From NCBI RefSeq assembly GCF_008017825.1, contig NZ_VRLS01000040.1, positions 1 through 64,000 of the forward strand: a DNA stretch of 64,000 nucleotides, read 5' to 3'. Position numbers and translations under genes: made by a program. The stretch comes from Mesonia sp008017825 (GTDB lineage: Bacteria; Bacteroidota; Bacteroidia; Flavobacteriales; Flavobacteriaceae). This document shows positions 1 through 8,922 of this stretch, in pieces; within the stretch, counting starts at the first letter, position 1, and each line of letters begins with the position of its first letter. The notes beneath the pieces were generated by a model. It ran no database searches. It saw only the letters and a program-made list of their open reading frames with translations, and was not told the DNA's origin.

Positions 1-27
1 AACCACTCAAATGAGTGGTTTTTTTTT
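1..27 (+). terminator. Rho-independent terminator of a gene left of the window
   Basis: An 8-bp perfect hairpin (AACCACTC at 1-8, GAGTGGTT at 13-20, 4-nt loop) is followed by a run of T. It would end transcription entering from the left, so the operon starting at 170 probably has its own promoter. Confidence 0.8.
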
Positions 28-76
28 ACCTCCCTTTTACATTTAAATAAAGTTAGGTTTTACTTCACATTACTTT

Positions 77-113
77 AGCAAAACATTATGAATGTCTCAC
101 AGTAGGTTTTGCT
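77..113. promoter_or_regulatory. Inverted repeat upstream of the sbnA-like operon
   Basis: AGCAAAAC at 77-84 and GTTTTGCT at 106-113 form an 8-bp perfect inverted repeat with a 21-nt gap. It lies in the 140-bp leader between the terminator at 1-27 and the first gene at 170. A weak promoter-like TACTTTAG overlaps its left arm (71-78). It could be an operator or an RNA hairpin; no regulator site such as a Fur box is recognised. Confidence 0.3.
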
Positions 114-169
114 GCTTAAATTATATTTTAGAAACTCTAATCAGATGAAGTCTGTAACGGAGATAAAAT

Positions 170-1168
170 ATGATAGACCTTAAAAAAAAACCTCAAATTC
201 ATGCTAATATTCTAGAGACTTCTGGAAATACTAAACTTCTTCAACTCAAAAAGTGTTTTAAAAATAACTCTTTTAATGTTTATGGAAAATTAGAATTCTT
301 AAATCCTAGTGGAAGTATAAAAGATCGTATTGCTATTCATATTTTAGAAGAAGCGATGAATGAAGGTTTTATCGATAAAAATACGACCATCATAGAGTCT
401 AGCTCTGGTAATATGGCTTTAGGCTTAGCTCAGGCTTGTTTATATTTAGGTTTAAAACTAATAGTGGTGGTAGATCCTAAAATTAATAGCCACACCGAAA
501 AATTACTAGAAACTTATAAAGTTAATATAGTAAAGGTAAACACTCCAGACCCCAAAGGAGGTTTTTTAGGAGCCCGACTAAATAAAGTAAAGCAGTTAAT
601 AAAAGAAATACCTAATAGTTATTGGACCAACCAATATGGAAATGTAAATAACCCTCAAACACATTACCAAACGATGAACGAAATTTGCGAAAGTCTCGAT
701 CATCAAGTAGATTATCTTTTTTTAGCTACCAGTACTTGCGGTACTCTCATGGGATGTGCAGAATATATTCAAGAACACCAATTGTCCACTAAAATTATTG
801 CTGTAGATGCTAAAGGAAGTGTGCTATTTGGCGGTCAACCTGGTAAAAGGTTGGTTCCTGGTCACGGGGCAGGAGTTCCTTCTCAGTTTTTAGAAGTTTC
901 GAAAATTACAGATCATACCGAGGTAACAGATTTTGATTGCATTAAAGGCTGTTGGTCTTTGCTTCAGCAAGAAGCCGTTTTATGCGGAGGAAGTACTGGT
1001 GGTGTTGTTGAAGCTATTCAAAAGTACAGTCCGTATATTACTGAAGGCAGTAATTGTGTGATGATGCTTTGTGATAGAGGAGATCGCTATTTGGATACCA
1101 TTTATAATAAAAAATGGATTCTAGAAAATATTGATGGAGCACAAGATTTGGAATTTATAAATGAATAA
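170..1168 (+). CDS. SbnA-like PLP-dependent synthase (cysteine synthase fold)
   Basis: This 332-aa protein belongs to the fold-type II PLP enzymes of the cysteine synthase family. The Schiff-base lysine is K51 in NPSGSIKDR; SSSGN at 77-81 is the substrate-binding loop, and GGSTGG near the C terminus binds the PLP phosphate. Its overall pattern is closest to SbnA, which makes N-(2-amino-2-carboxyethyl)-L-glutamate from O-phosphoserine and glutamate for 2,3-diaminopropionate supply in staphyloferrin B synthesis. GGAG sits 7 nt before the ATG. It overlaps the next gene by 8 bp, so the two are co-transcribed. A plain cysteine synthase is less likely because the partners are not sulfur genes. Confidence 0.75.
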   Translation: MIDLKKKPQIHANILETSGNTKLLQLKKCFKNNSFNVYGKLEFLNPSGSIKDRIAIHILEEAMNEGFIDKNTTIIESSSGNMALGLAQACLYLGLKLIVVVDPKINSHTEKLLETYKVNIVKVNTPDPKGGFLGARLNKVKQLIKEIPNSYWTNQYGNVNNPQTHYQTMNEICESLDHQVDYLFLATSTCGTLMGCAEYIQEHQLSTKIIAVDAKGSVLFGGQPGKRLVPGHGAGVPSQFLEVSKITDHTEVTDFDCIKGCWSLLQQEAVLCGGSTGGVVEAIQKYSPYITEGSNCVMMLCDRGDRYLDTIYNKKWILENIDGAQDLEFINE

Positions 1169-2915
1169 AGTGAAAGAGCAAAAACAGGTTCCATTTCAAG
1201 TAGCTATTGTTGGTTTTGGTCCTAAAGGATTATATGCCTTAGAAAGACTTATAGCTGAACTTCAGCAAGCAGATTCCCATAAACCTCTTGATATTCATCT
1301 ATTTAATAGAACTTCATTTTTTGGATCGGGAGATGTTTATAGATCCGATCAACCTTTGTCTTTATTGATGAACTATTCAAACCATAACATTCAATTTAAA
1401 AATAAGAATACTCCAAGTCTAAAAACTGAAGACTTTCTAGACTTTTTACCTTGGTTAGCTGAAAAGACAAATCAAAAAACCGAAGAACTTCAGTATAAAT
1501 ATGCTCCAAGGGCTGTGGTAGGGAGTTTTCTAGAATATTGTTTCCAATCTTTATTAAAGTTGCTTCCTGAACACGTAGAAGTACAAACGCATGTAGCAAG
1601 TGTTATAGATGTAATTTCGATAAAAGAAAAATACGAAATAGTTACTCAAGAAGGAAAGCCCACTCCAATTAAAGTCGATAATATCTTATTTACCACAGGT
1701 CATTTTTGGAACCGACAGCAAATAAAACCAAGTAAAAGTTTTTTTTCTTATATCGATTTTATTTATCCCGTAACTCAACAACTCTCTGGTATTCCCTCCA
1801 CTGCAAAAGTGGGAATTAAAGGGATGGGACTTACTTTTATTGATGCAGTTTTAGCCTTAACGGAAAATACAAATTCGTTATCTGATTCCGCTTCAGCGAA
1901 GAATACGTGTAAGATAATTCCATTTTCCAGAAGTGGAATTCCCATGATTCCTCGAACAGGAGAGCCAGATCGAGATCGAGAGTTAAAATTTTTTACGGAA
2001 GAAAAATTATCTACGTTTATAAATGGAAAAAAAGCCGACTTTGAAAAAGATCTTTTGCCATTATTGAAGCAGGAATACACCTATGCTTATTACGAAACCG
2101 CTTTTAAAATTAACGGATTTTCAATAAAGGATTTTGAAAATTATACCGACTTAGAAAAACAAATTACCCTATTTCATCAAACACATCCTGAGGTTGAAAA
2201 ATGGAATTGGGATAAGGTATTTTTTCCTTTTTCAGAATTAAAAGAACTAACACACGATTACGTCTGTGACTATATAGAGCAAATGTGTAAAGAAGCAACT
2301 TTAATAAAAGGAACTTCTCCTTTAATGGAGGCCATTGCTGTATGGAGAAAAGTAAGTGCGCTTTTCAATAAGATTTATAGTTTCGGCGGACTTACAGCCG
2401 AATCTCAAGAGAAATTTGACCGTGTTTACTTTGGATTGTTTAACAGGTTATCCTACGGTCCTCCTGTAGAAAACCTGCTTAAAATATTAACTTTAGCTAA
2501 AAATAAGGTCATAGATTTCAGTTACGCTCGCTCTCCAGAAATAGAGACTTTAAAAGGTGATAAAGCGTATAAAATAGTTAATCAAACTTCCTCAACTACT
2601 ATAGATTTTCTTATCAATGCCACCATCCCAAGAGCAGCAGGTAAAAAAGAAAAAGCAGGTTTATATAAAAATCTAGTTCAAAGAGAACTTGTTACTGAAT
2701 TCGTGAATACTTCTAAAGGAAAATATTGTACAGGCAGTGTCAACATCAATAAAAAGGGGAATGTATTAGATGTAAATGGAAGGGTACAACCTAACCTAAG
2801 TTGTTACGGAACCCCTACAGAAGGGATTACATTTGATAACGATACCCTTTCTAATTCTCGTAATAATTTTAGCGAGTATTGGGCTAAATCCATCATCAAA
2901 CAAATAGCTAATTAA
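1161..2915 (+). CDS. FAD/NAD(P)-binding protein, putative oxidoreductase
   Basis: This 584-aa protein starts with a Rossmann dinucleotide motif (VGFGPKG, about residues 17-23) and fits the FAD-NAD(P)-binding family often seen in natural-product and siderophore loci. The middle part (about 190-270) has a second nucleotide-binding-like segment, and the C terminus ends in a conserved-looking glycine-rich stretch. It overlaps the SbnA-like gene and lies 11 bp before the decarboxylase. The staphyloferrin pathway uses the NAD enzyme SbnB to release diaminopropionate; this flavoprotein may do a comparable oxidation or an N-hydroxylation here, but that is inference and no substrate motif proves it. 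Confidence 0.65.
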   Translation: MNKVKEQKQVPFQVAIVGFGPKGLYALERLIAELQQADSHKPLDIHLFNRTSFFGSGDVYRSDQPLSLLMNYSNHNIQFKNKNTPSLKTEDFLDFLPWLAEKTNQKTEELQYKYAPRAVVGSFLEYCFQSLLKLLPEHVEVQTHVASVIDVISIKEKYEIVTQEGKPTPIKVDNILFTTGHFWNRQQIKPSKSFFSYIDFIYPVTQQLSGIPSTAKVGIKGMGLTFIDAVLALTENTNSLSDSASAKNTCKIIPFSRSGIPMIPRTGEPDRDRELKFFTEEKLSTFINGKKADFEKDLLPLLKQEYTYAYYETAFKINGFSIKDFENYTDLEKQITLFHQTHPEVEKWNWDKVFFPFSELKELTHDYVCDYIEQMCKEATLIKGTSPLMEAIAVWRKVSALFNKIYSFGGLTAESQEKFDRVYFGLFNRLSYGPPVENLLKILTLAKNKVIDFSYARSPEIETLKGDKAYKIVNQTSSTTIDFLINATIPRAAGKKEKAGLYKNLVQRELVTEFVNTSKGKYCTGSVNINKKGNVLDVNGRVQPNLSCYGTPTEGITFDNDTLSNSRNNFSEYWAKSIIKQIAN

Positions 2916-2926
2916 ACGAAATGTAA

Positions 2927-4378
2927 ATGAATTACGTAAAAGGAAATAAAGAAAATAGCTTAACTCCAATCACTTCGACTTGGATAAAAGAAATTTTAGA
3001 AAATAAATCTCTACTAAACGAATTAATGAGTACCTACGGTTCTCCCATTAATATTCATCACTTACCGAGTTTTGTCAATAACATTAAAAAATTTCAGCAA
3101 GTTTTTAAAAATAAACAAGTAGATGCTCAGTTGTTCTACGCCCGTAAAGCCAACAAATCTAAAGGTCTAGTCAAAAAAGCTTTAGAAACAGGAATAGGAG
3201 TAGATACTGCTAGTTTTAAAGAATTACAACAATCTATTTCTTTAGGTGGCAAAACCGATACTTTGGTATTGACGAGCGCCATAAAAACCAAAGAACAAAT
3301 AGAACTAGCCATAGATCAACAAATACCTATTGTTTTAGATAATAACGATGAATGTGAACTTACTCAGCAAATTGCTCAACAAAAAAATGCAAAAGCACTT
3401 ATTGCGATTAGAGTTAGTGGTTTTATCGTTGATGGAGAAAAACTCTATAGCCGATTCGGATTTGATATAGAAACTGTAAAAGAATATATACTCCAGCATT
3501 TTGTAAAAGATAAAACTTACCATTCGTTAGAACTCACAGGGCTGCATTTTCATTTAGATGGATATTCTACTCATCAACGAGGAATAGCTCTACATAGCTG
3601 TTTAGATTTGGTGGAAGAATTAAAAGCTTACCACTTGCCTATTAGGTTTATCGATATGGGTGGAGGCATTCTTATGAATTATCTAGAAAAGGAGGAAGAA
3701 TGGCTTTCTTTTAAAGAGCAATTGAAAAATTCCGTTAAGGAACAAAAGGAAGATTTAACCTTTAACGGAACAGGATTGGGCTATGAAATGATTAATGGAA
3801 AACTAGAAGGAAGCTTAAAAACATATCCATATTTCAATAAAATTAATGGTCAACTGTTTATTGAAGAGGTGTTGAATAATAAACAACATAACAGCGGTTT
3901 AGAAAATTATAAAAGAGCAAATCAACAACAAATTCAATTAAGGATAGAGCCTGGAAGATCGCTATTAAATCAGGTGGGGATTACGGTGGCCAAAGTAGCT
4001 CATCGCAAACAAGATGCTAAAGGTCAATGGTTGGTAGGTTTAGAAATGAATATGAGTCAGATGCTCAGCTCGAGTGCCGATTTTCTCCTAGATCCGTATA
4101 TAATTTATCAAGATGAAATTGAAGATCATCAGGAAGAAGTAAAGGTATATTTTACGGGAGCATATTGTTTAGAGCGTGATATTTTACTAAAAAGAGCTAT
4201 TCAGCTTCCAAAATTACCCGCTATTGGTGATACGGTAGTATTTGTAAATACGGCAGGATATATGATGCATTTCTTTGAAACCGAAGCTCATTTATTTGAA
4301 TTATCTACCAATCTAATTTATGAGAAAACTCTTGAAGTTCCGCAAGCAAGCGATTTTATAGATGATAATTTAATTTAG
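2927..4378 (+). CDS. Y4yA-family PLP-dependent decarboxylase (fold type III)
   Basis: This 483-aa protein resembles diaminopimelate/ornithine decarboxylases. YARKAN at 71-76 holds the PLP lysine K74; a GLHFHLDG segment corresponds to the barrel histidine motif; RIEPGRS is the PLP-phosphate/substrate motif; and AYCLERD supplies the cysteine-containing motif of the partner subunit. It is longer than LysA (about 400 aa) and fits the rhizobial Y4yA group and, more distantly, SbnH of staphyloferrin B synthesis. It is the last gene of the operon and probably decarboxylates a diaminopropionate-type amino acid or its conjugate. Lysine synthesis is unlikely given its neighbours. Confidence 0.7.
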   Translation: MNYVKGNKENSLTPITSTWIKEILENKSLLNELMSTYGSPINIHHLPSFVNNIKKFQQVFKNKQVDAQLFYARKANKSKGLVKKALETGIGVDTASFKELQQSISLGGKTDTLVLTSAIKTKEQIELAIDQQIPIVLDNNDECELTQQIAQQKNAKALIAIRVSGFIVDGEKLYSRFGFDIETVKEYILQHFVKDKTYHSLELTGLHFHLDGYSTHQRGIALHSCLDLVEELKAYHLPIRFIDMGGGILMNYLEKEEEWLSFKEQLKNSVKEQKEDLTFNGTGLGYEMINGKLEGSLKTYPYFNKINGQLFIEEVLNNKQHNSGLENYKRANQQQIQLRIEPGRSLLNQVGITVAKVAHRKQDAKGQWLVGLEMNMSQMLSSSADFLLDPYIIYQDEIEDHQEEVKVYFTGAYCLERDILLKRAIQLPKLPAIGDTVVFVNTAGYMMHFFETEAHLFELSTNLIYEKTLEVPQASDFIDDNLI

Positions 4379-4388
4379 TAAATCTGGT

Positions 4389-4421
4389 TGAGCCTTTCTA
4401 TTATTTTTTGAGAAAGGCTCA
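4389..4421 (+). terminator. Hairpin ending the sbnA-like operon
   Basis: TGAGCCTTTCT (4389-4399) and AGAAAGGCTCA (4411-4421) form an 11-bp perfect stem with an AT-rich loop, 10 bp after the decarboxylase stop. The T-run sits in the loop rather than after the stem, so termination may be weak or factor-assisted. Confidence 0.55.
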
Positions 4422-4557
4422 GCTGGAAATCTCCTTTTTGATATAAAAACATTCCGCTGCTCAAAGAGATAGTAACCTTTTTTTTTCTGAAGATATATCT
4501 ATTTATCGATTAAGCCTTAAAATTCATAATAAACCCAATTCCCAATAAAAGTGTCAG

Positions 4558-4565
4558 TATCTTTG
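4558..4565 (+). promoter_or_regulatory. TAnnTTTG promoter -7 box of the helicase operon
   Basis: TATCTTTG matches the Bacteroidota -7 consensus exactly and lies 14 bp before the ATG at 4580. No clear TTTG -33 box is visible. Confidence 0.5.
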
Positions 4566-4579
4566 GCAAAAAATAAACC

Positions 4580-5920
4580 ATGTCAAAGCAGTTTTCAGCC
4601 TTAGGAATTCAAGATGGAATTCAAAAAAGTTTAGTCGATTTAAAGTTCTCTGAACCTACCGATATACAAACCAAAACAATTCCTCACATACTCAATCAAA
4701 AAGAAGATTTGGTGGCCATGGCGAAAACCGGAACGGGGAAAACTGCAGCCTTTGGTCTTCCATTATTGCAATTGGTGGAAGTAAACAACACGCACATACA
4801 GACTTTAATTCTTGCTCCGACCCGAGAATTGGGTCAGCAGATCTACAATAACCTAGTTTCTTATGCTACTGCAAGTCCAGAGATAGAAATTGCTTCATTA
4901 TGTGGAGGAATACCTATTAAACCTCAAATAGAGCGTTTAAAAAGTACCACACACGTTATAGTGGCTACTCCTGGACGTTTATTAGATTTAATTAAGCGAG
5001 AAGCAATCCAGCTCGATAAACTTCAACATTTGGTACTCGATGAAGCCGATGAAATGGCTAGTGCGCTAAAAGAAGAGTTAGAAAATATTTTAAAGGAAAT
5101 TCCAAAACAGAGAAGAACCTTTCTTTTTACGGCGACCATGCCAGGTTACATCAAGCAATTGGTACAGAATTATATGTCGAAACATGTAGTTCATCTTGAA
5201 GCAAATATGGAAACCTTGGGGCATCAAGGCATAGACCATCAATATGTGGTAGTAGAACCTATCGAAAAATTAGAAGTTTTACTCCATTTCCTAGCAACCA
5301 AAGAAGGAGAACGCGGAATTATATTTTGTAAAACGAAAGCGGCAGTAAATAAATTAGCTAAAAAACTGGCTATTAATAAGTTTTCTTCGGGCGCATTGCA
5401 CGGAAGTTTAGCACAGCCTATTCGAGATCGAATTATGGGGCAATTTAGAGAAGGACATATTGATATTTTAGTGGCAACAGACTTAGCCGCTCGAGGTATT
5501 GATGTGAAAGAAATTTCTTATGTAGTGAATTATCATTTACCAGATGTCTATGAAACCTATGTGCATAGAAGTGGAAGAACGGCTAGGGCAGGAGCAAAAG
5601 GATTATCTCTAAGTATTATTCAGCAAGAAGAAGTAAAGGAAATTCCAGATTTTGAAGATGAATTAGGTTTAGTTTTTACAGAATTTAAGAAAGCAGATGC
5701 TCAGAGTATTGAAGAAAACAATACTTTATTATGGGCTAAGAAAATTTTTAAAACAAAACCTAATCGTGAAGTTTCTGAAGATTTTAAAACGAAGGTAAAA
5801 ACCGTATTTCACCACCTCACTAAAGAAGAACTGGTTGAAAAAATATTAGCTTATCATTTAGCAGAATCTAAAAACTCTATTTCAACTTCCGAAGAAACTA
5901 AAAAGAACAAAAAGCATTAA
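4580..5920 (+). CDS. DEAD-box ATP-dependent RNA helicase
   Basis: This 446-aa protein has the full DEAD-box set: Q motif region (about 10-35), Walker A AKTGTGKT at 48-55, PTREL, DEAD at 154-157, TAT in place of SAT, and HRSGRTAR at 329-336. The tail after about 370 is short, acidic then lysine-rich, and carries no recognised RNA-binding domain. It likely unwinds structured RNA in ribosome assembly or mRNA decay. It is followed after 5 bp by a second DEAD-box gene, so the two form an operon. The exact E. coli counterpart cannot be assigned. Confidence 0.9.
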   Translation: MSKQFSALGIQDGIQKSLVDLKFSEPTDIQTKTIPHILNQKEDLVAMAKTGTGKTAAFGLPLLQLVEVNNTHIQTLILAPTRELGQQIYNNLVSYATASPEIEIASLCGGIPIKPQIERLKSTTHVIVATPGRLLDLIKREAIQLDKLQHLVLDEADEMASALKEELENILKEIPKQRRTFLFTATMPGYIKQLVQNYMSKHVVHLEANMETLGHQGIDHQYVVVEPIEKLEVLLHFLATKEGERGIIFCKTKAAVNKLAKKLAINKFSSGALHGSLAQPIRDRIMGQFREGHIDILVATDLAARGIDVKEISYVVNYHLPDVYETYVHRSGRTARAGAKGLSLSIIQQEEVKEIPDFEDELGLVFTEFKKADAQSIEENNTLLWAKKIFKTKPNREVSEDFKTKVKTVFHHLTKEELVEKILAYHLAESKNSISTSEETKKNKKH

Positions 5921-5925
5921 TTCTT

Positions 5926-7239
5926 ATGGCAAATAACATTAAAAATCAGCAAGAGATTTTAGCTAAGCTAAATATACATGTCCTCAATCCTATGCAGGAA
6001 GAGGCGGTTTCTGTGATTGAAACTTCTAAAAATACCATTTTATTATCGCCTACAGGAACAGGGAAAACCTTAGCTTTTTTACTTCCGTTAATGGAAACCT
6101 TAGATCCGCATTTAGAAGAAATTCAAGCCTTAATTTTAGTGCCTTCAAGAGAATTGGCTATTCAAATAGAACAAGTGGTACGCTCTATGGGATCGGGTTA
6201 TAAGGTAAATGCAGTATATGGCGGCAGACCTATGAGTAAAGATAAGATTGAATTAAAACATAATCCTGCTATTTTAATCGGGACACCGGGAAGAATTTTA
6301 GATCATTTTATGAGTGATCGTTTTTCTAGAAACCATATTAAAACCCTTATTTTAGATGAATATGATAAGTCTTTAGAGAACGGTTTTGAGGAAGAAATGA
6401 AAGGAATTATTAATGAATTGCCTAGTTTAAATAAACGCATCTTAACTTCAGCAACACAAGGAGTTAGTATTCCTAAGTTTGTGCAGTTAGATAAACCGAA
6501 GGTGATCAATTATTTAACTGAAAAGGCCAGTGCCAAATTAACGCTTCAAACGGTTGTTGCTCCCGATAAGAGTAAATTAAACACCCTTTTAGAATTATTA
6601 CAATATATAGGGAATGAACCTGGAATTATCTTTTGTAATTTAAAAGATAGTATCTCATTCGTGAGTTCTTTTTTAGAACGTCATAACGTAAATCATGCCT
6701 GCTTTTCTGGAGGAATGGAGCAAAAAGATCGAGAACGTGCCTTAATTAAATTTAGAAACGGAACCTGTCAAATATTAGTAGCTACAGATTTGGCAGCTAG
6801 AGGAATAGATATTCCCGAAATGAAATATATTATTCATTATGAATTACCTATCCACGAAGAAGAGTTCACGCACCGTAACGGAAGAACTGCTCGGGTAAAT
6901 GCAAAAGGAACCGCCTATCTTATTAAATGGGAAAAAGAATCTTTACCAGAATTTATTAAAGGTAGTAAGAAAGTAGATATTTCTAAAAAAGCCCCTCAAA
7001 AAGCTCAGTTTTGGGAAACTTTATTTATTTCTGGTGGTAGAAAAGATAAAATCTCTAAAGGAGATATTGCAGGATTATTCTTTAAACAAGGTGGTCTCAA
7101 CAAAGATCAATTAGGAGTCATCGAGTTAAAACAAGATTGTACATTTGTTGCAGTTCCATTAAGTATTGCAAACGAATTGGTTGATAAATTAAACAACACC
7201 AGATTAAAGAAAAAGAAGGTTAGGATTTCTGTGCTATAA
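5926..7239 (+). CDS. DEAD-box RNA helicase with DbpA-type C-terminal domain
   Basis: This 437-aa helicase has Walker A SPTGTGKT at 41-48, SAT in TSATQ, and HRNGRTAR at 316-323. Its motif II reads DEYD (144-147) instead of DEAD, which keeps the catalytic Asp and Glu. Residues about 365-437 look like the DbpA RNA-binding domain, an RRM-like fold that in E. coli DbpA recognises 23S rRNA hairpin 92. A role in large-subunit maturation is therefore plausible. It is the second gene of a helicase pair, 5 bp after the first. Confidence 0.85.
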   Translation: MANNIKNQQEILAKLNIHVLNPMQEEAVSVIETSKNTILLSPTGTGKTLAFLLPLMETLDPHLEEIQALILVPSRELAIQIEQVVRSMGSGYKVNAVYGGRPMSKDKIELKHNPAILIGTPGRILDHFMSDRFSRNHIKTLILDEYDKSLENGFEEEMKGIINELPSLNKRILTSATQGVSIPKFVQLDKPKVINYLTEKASAKLTLQTVVAPDKSKLNTLLELLQYIGNEPGIIFCNLKDSISFVSSFLERHNVNHACFSGGMEQKDRERALIKFRNGTCQILVATDLAARGIDIPEMKYIIHYELPIHEEEFTHRNGRTARVNAKGTAYLIKWEKESLPEFIKGSKKVDISKKAPQKAQFWETLFISGGRKDKISKGDIAGLFFKQGGLNKDQLGVIELKQDCTFVAVPLSIANELVDKLNNTRLKKKKVRISVL

Positions 7240-7332
7240 ATATAACTAAGGCTTACGCAGTCATTTTCTATATTTCAAGATCTAAACATAGCTTCGCCTA
7301 AAAATATTATATTTTATAGAAGAAATAAGAGC

Positions 7333-7340
7333 TATATTCG
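7333..7340 (+). promoter_or_regulatory. Probable -7 box for the zinc-ribbon SDR gene
   Basis: TATATTCG differs from TAnnTTTG at one position and lies 19 bp before the start at 7360. The AT-rich gap 7240-7359 suggests that this gene is transcribed separately from the helicases. Confidence 0.4.
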
Positions 7341-7359
7341 CGCTTTGAAAAAATAAGCT

Positions 7360-8910
7360 ATGCAAAATAGGAGTGAAGAAGAAGTGAACATGTTAAGTCA
7401 AGAACAAATTGATGCTTGTATAGCGGTATTGGAAAACCTTAATGCCGATACTAACCAGATTTTTGAAATCCCAAAATCACAAAGAACTGCACTTATAAAA
7501 GCAGCAGGATTACTCTCTAGACCCAGTCGAGAAGAATTTTCACGTCGAAAAAAGGATGCAAAAAAGGCAGCAAAGCGCAAGCAAGCTGCTCGTGATAAAT
7601 GTGCTCGTAAAGAAACAGGGATTAGAAGCGCAAGAGAAGCGCATGTTTTTGTAGCACCAAAATTATTGGCTGCAGCAGACCTAGAAAGTAAGGAAAGTTT
7701 AGAACTACAAACACCTAGAAACTGTTATGTATGCAAGACTTTATTTACAAAATTGCACCATTTCTACGATACCATGTGTACAGAATGTGGAGACTTTAAC
7801 TATGCTAAACGCTTTCAAACGGCAGATGTAGATGGACAAGTGGCTATCATTACCGGTTCTCGATTAAAGATTGGTTACCATATTACACTTATGCTATTGC
7901 GTGGCGGGGCGACGGTTATTGCCACCACTCGTTTTCCTGTAGATTCTGCCATTCGGTTTTCTAAGGAAGAAGATTTCCACCAATGGAAAGATAGATTGCA
8001 TATTCACGGATTAGATTTAAGACATATCCCAAGTGTAGAGATTTTCTGTAATTATATGGAGCAGAAGTATGATCGCTTAGATATTTTAATTAATAATGCT
8101 GCACAAACCGTAAGAAGACCCGCTGGTTTTTATGCGCATTTAATGCATAATGAAGAACAACCGCTAGAGAATTTACCTACATATGTTCAAGATTTATTAG
8201 CAGATCATTCCGATTGTTTAACTGAATTAAAATCCTTTTCAACAGGCGCTTCTCCCAATAAAAATATGCCTGTCACGTGGCACGGACCAGAACCAGGAAT
8301 CGGATTAAGAGCTTCGGCTAAATTATCTCAAATTCCGTATAGTTTTGATAATTCTTTAGTGGCGCAAGAAGTGTTCCCTGAAGGGGAATTAGACGCCGAT
8401 TTACAACAAGTAGATTTAAGAAAAACGAATTCTTGGCGTTTAAAACTTGGAGCTATTGAAACTACCGAAATGATTGAAGTACAATTGGTTAATTCGGTTG
8501 CGCCATTTGTATTATGTAATCGTTTGGCAGAATTGATGAAGAAAGAAAACACGGGTCAAAAGCATATTATTAATGTGACGGCGATGGAAGGGAAGTTCCA
8601 CCGTTTCTTTAAAGAATCACGTCATCCTCATACCAATATGGCGAAGGCTGCTTTAAATATGTTAACCCATACCGCTGCTGGCGATCTAGCCAAAGACGGA
8701 ATTTATATGAACGCCGTAGATACAGGCTGGGTAACCGATGAAGATCCGGCAGAATTAGCGAAAAGAAAACAAGAATTACACGATTTTCAACCCCCGTTAG
8801 ATATCGTAGATGGAGCTGCTCGCGTAATGGATCCGTTATTCGATGGTATCAATACCGGGAAACATTGGTGTGGTAAGTTTTTAAAAGATTACAGGCCTAT
8901 AGATTGGTAA
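7360..8910 (+). CDS. Atypical SDR-family protein with zinc ribbon
   Basis: This 516-aa protein has three parts: a basic helical N-terminal region (1-100, very Lys/Arg-rich at 61-84), a zinc ribbon with C122, C125, C140 and C143, and a Rossmann SDR domain (about 158-510) with TGSRLKIG at 165-172 and NNAAQ at 245-249. The usual YxxxK site reads T425-N-M-A-K429, so the catalytic tyrosine is replaced by threonine, and the usual serine motif has T407. Ordinary SDRs are about 250 aa. It may bind NAD(P) without classical dehydrogenase activity, perhaps on a nucleic acid or protein partner. M11 (7390) is an alternative start. Confidence 0.7.
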   Translation: MQNRSEEEVNMLSQEQIDACIAVLENLNADTNQIFEIPKSQRTALIKAAGLLSRPSREEFSRRKKDAKKAAKRKQAARDKCARKETGIRSAREAHVFVAPKLLAAADLESKESLELQTPRNCYVCKTLFTKLHHFYDTMCTECGDFNYAKRFQTADVDGQVAIITGSRLKIGYHITLMLLRGGATVIATTRFPVDSAIRFSKEEDFHQWKDRLHIHGLDLRHIPSVEIFCNYMEQKYDRLDILINNAAQTVRRPAGFYAHLMHNEEQPLENLPTYVQDLLADHSDCLTELKSFSTGASPNKNMPVTWHGPEPGIGLRASAKLSQIPYSFDNSLVAQEVFPEGELDADLQQVDLRKTNSWRLKLGAIETTEMIEVQLVNSVAPFVLCNRLAELMKKENTGQKHIINVTAMEGKFHRFFKESRHPHTNMAKAALNMLTHTAAGDLAKDGIYMNAVDTGWVTDEDPAELAKRKQELHDFQPPLDIVDGAARVMDPLFDGINTGKHWCGKFLKDYRPIDW

Positions 8911-8922
8911 TCGTATTTTGTT

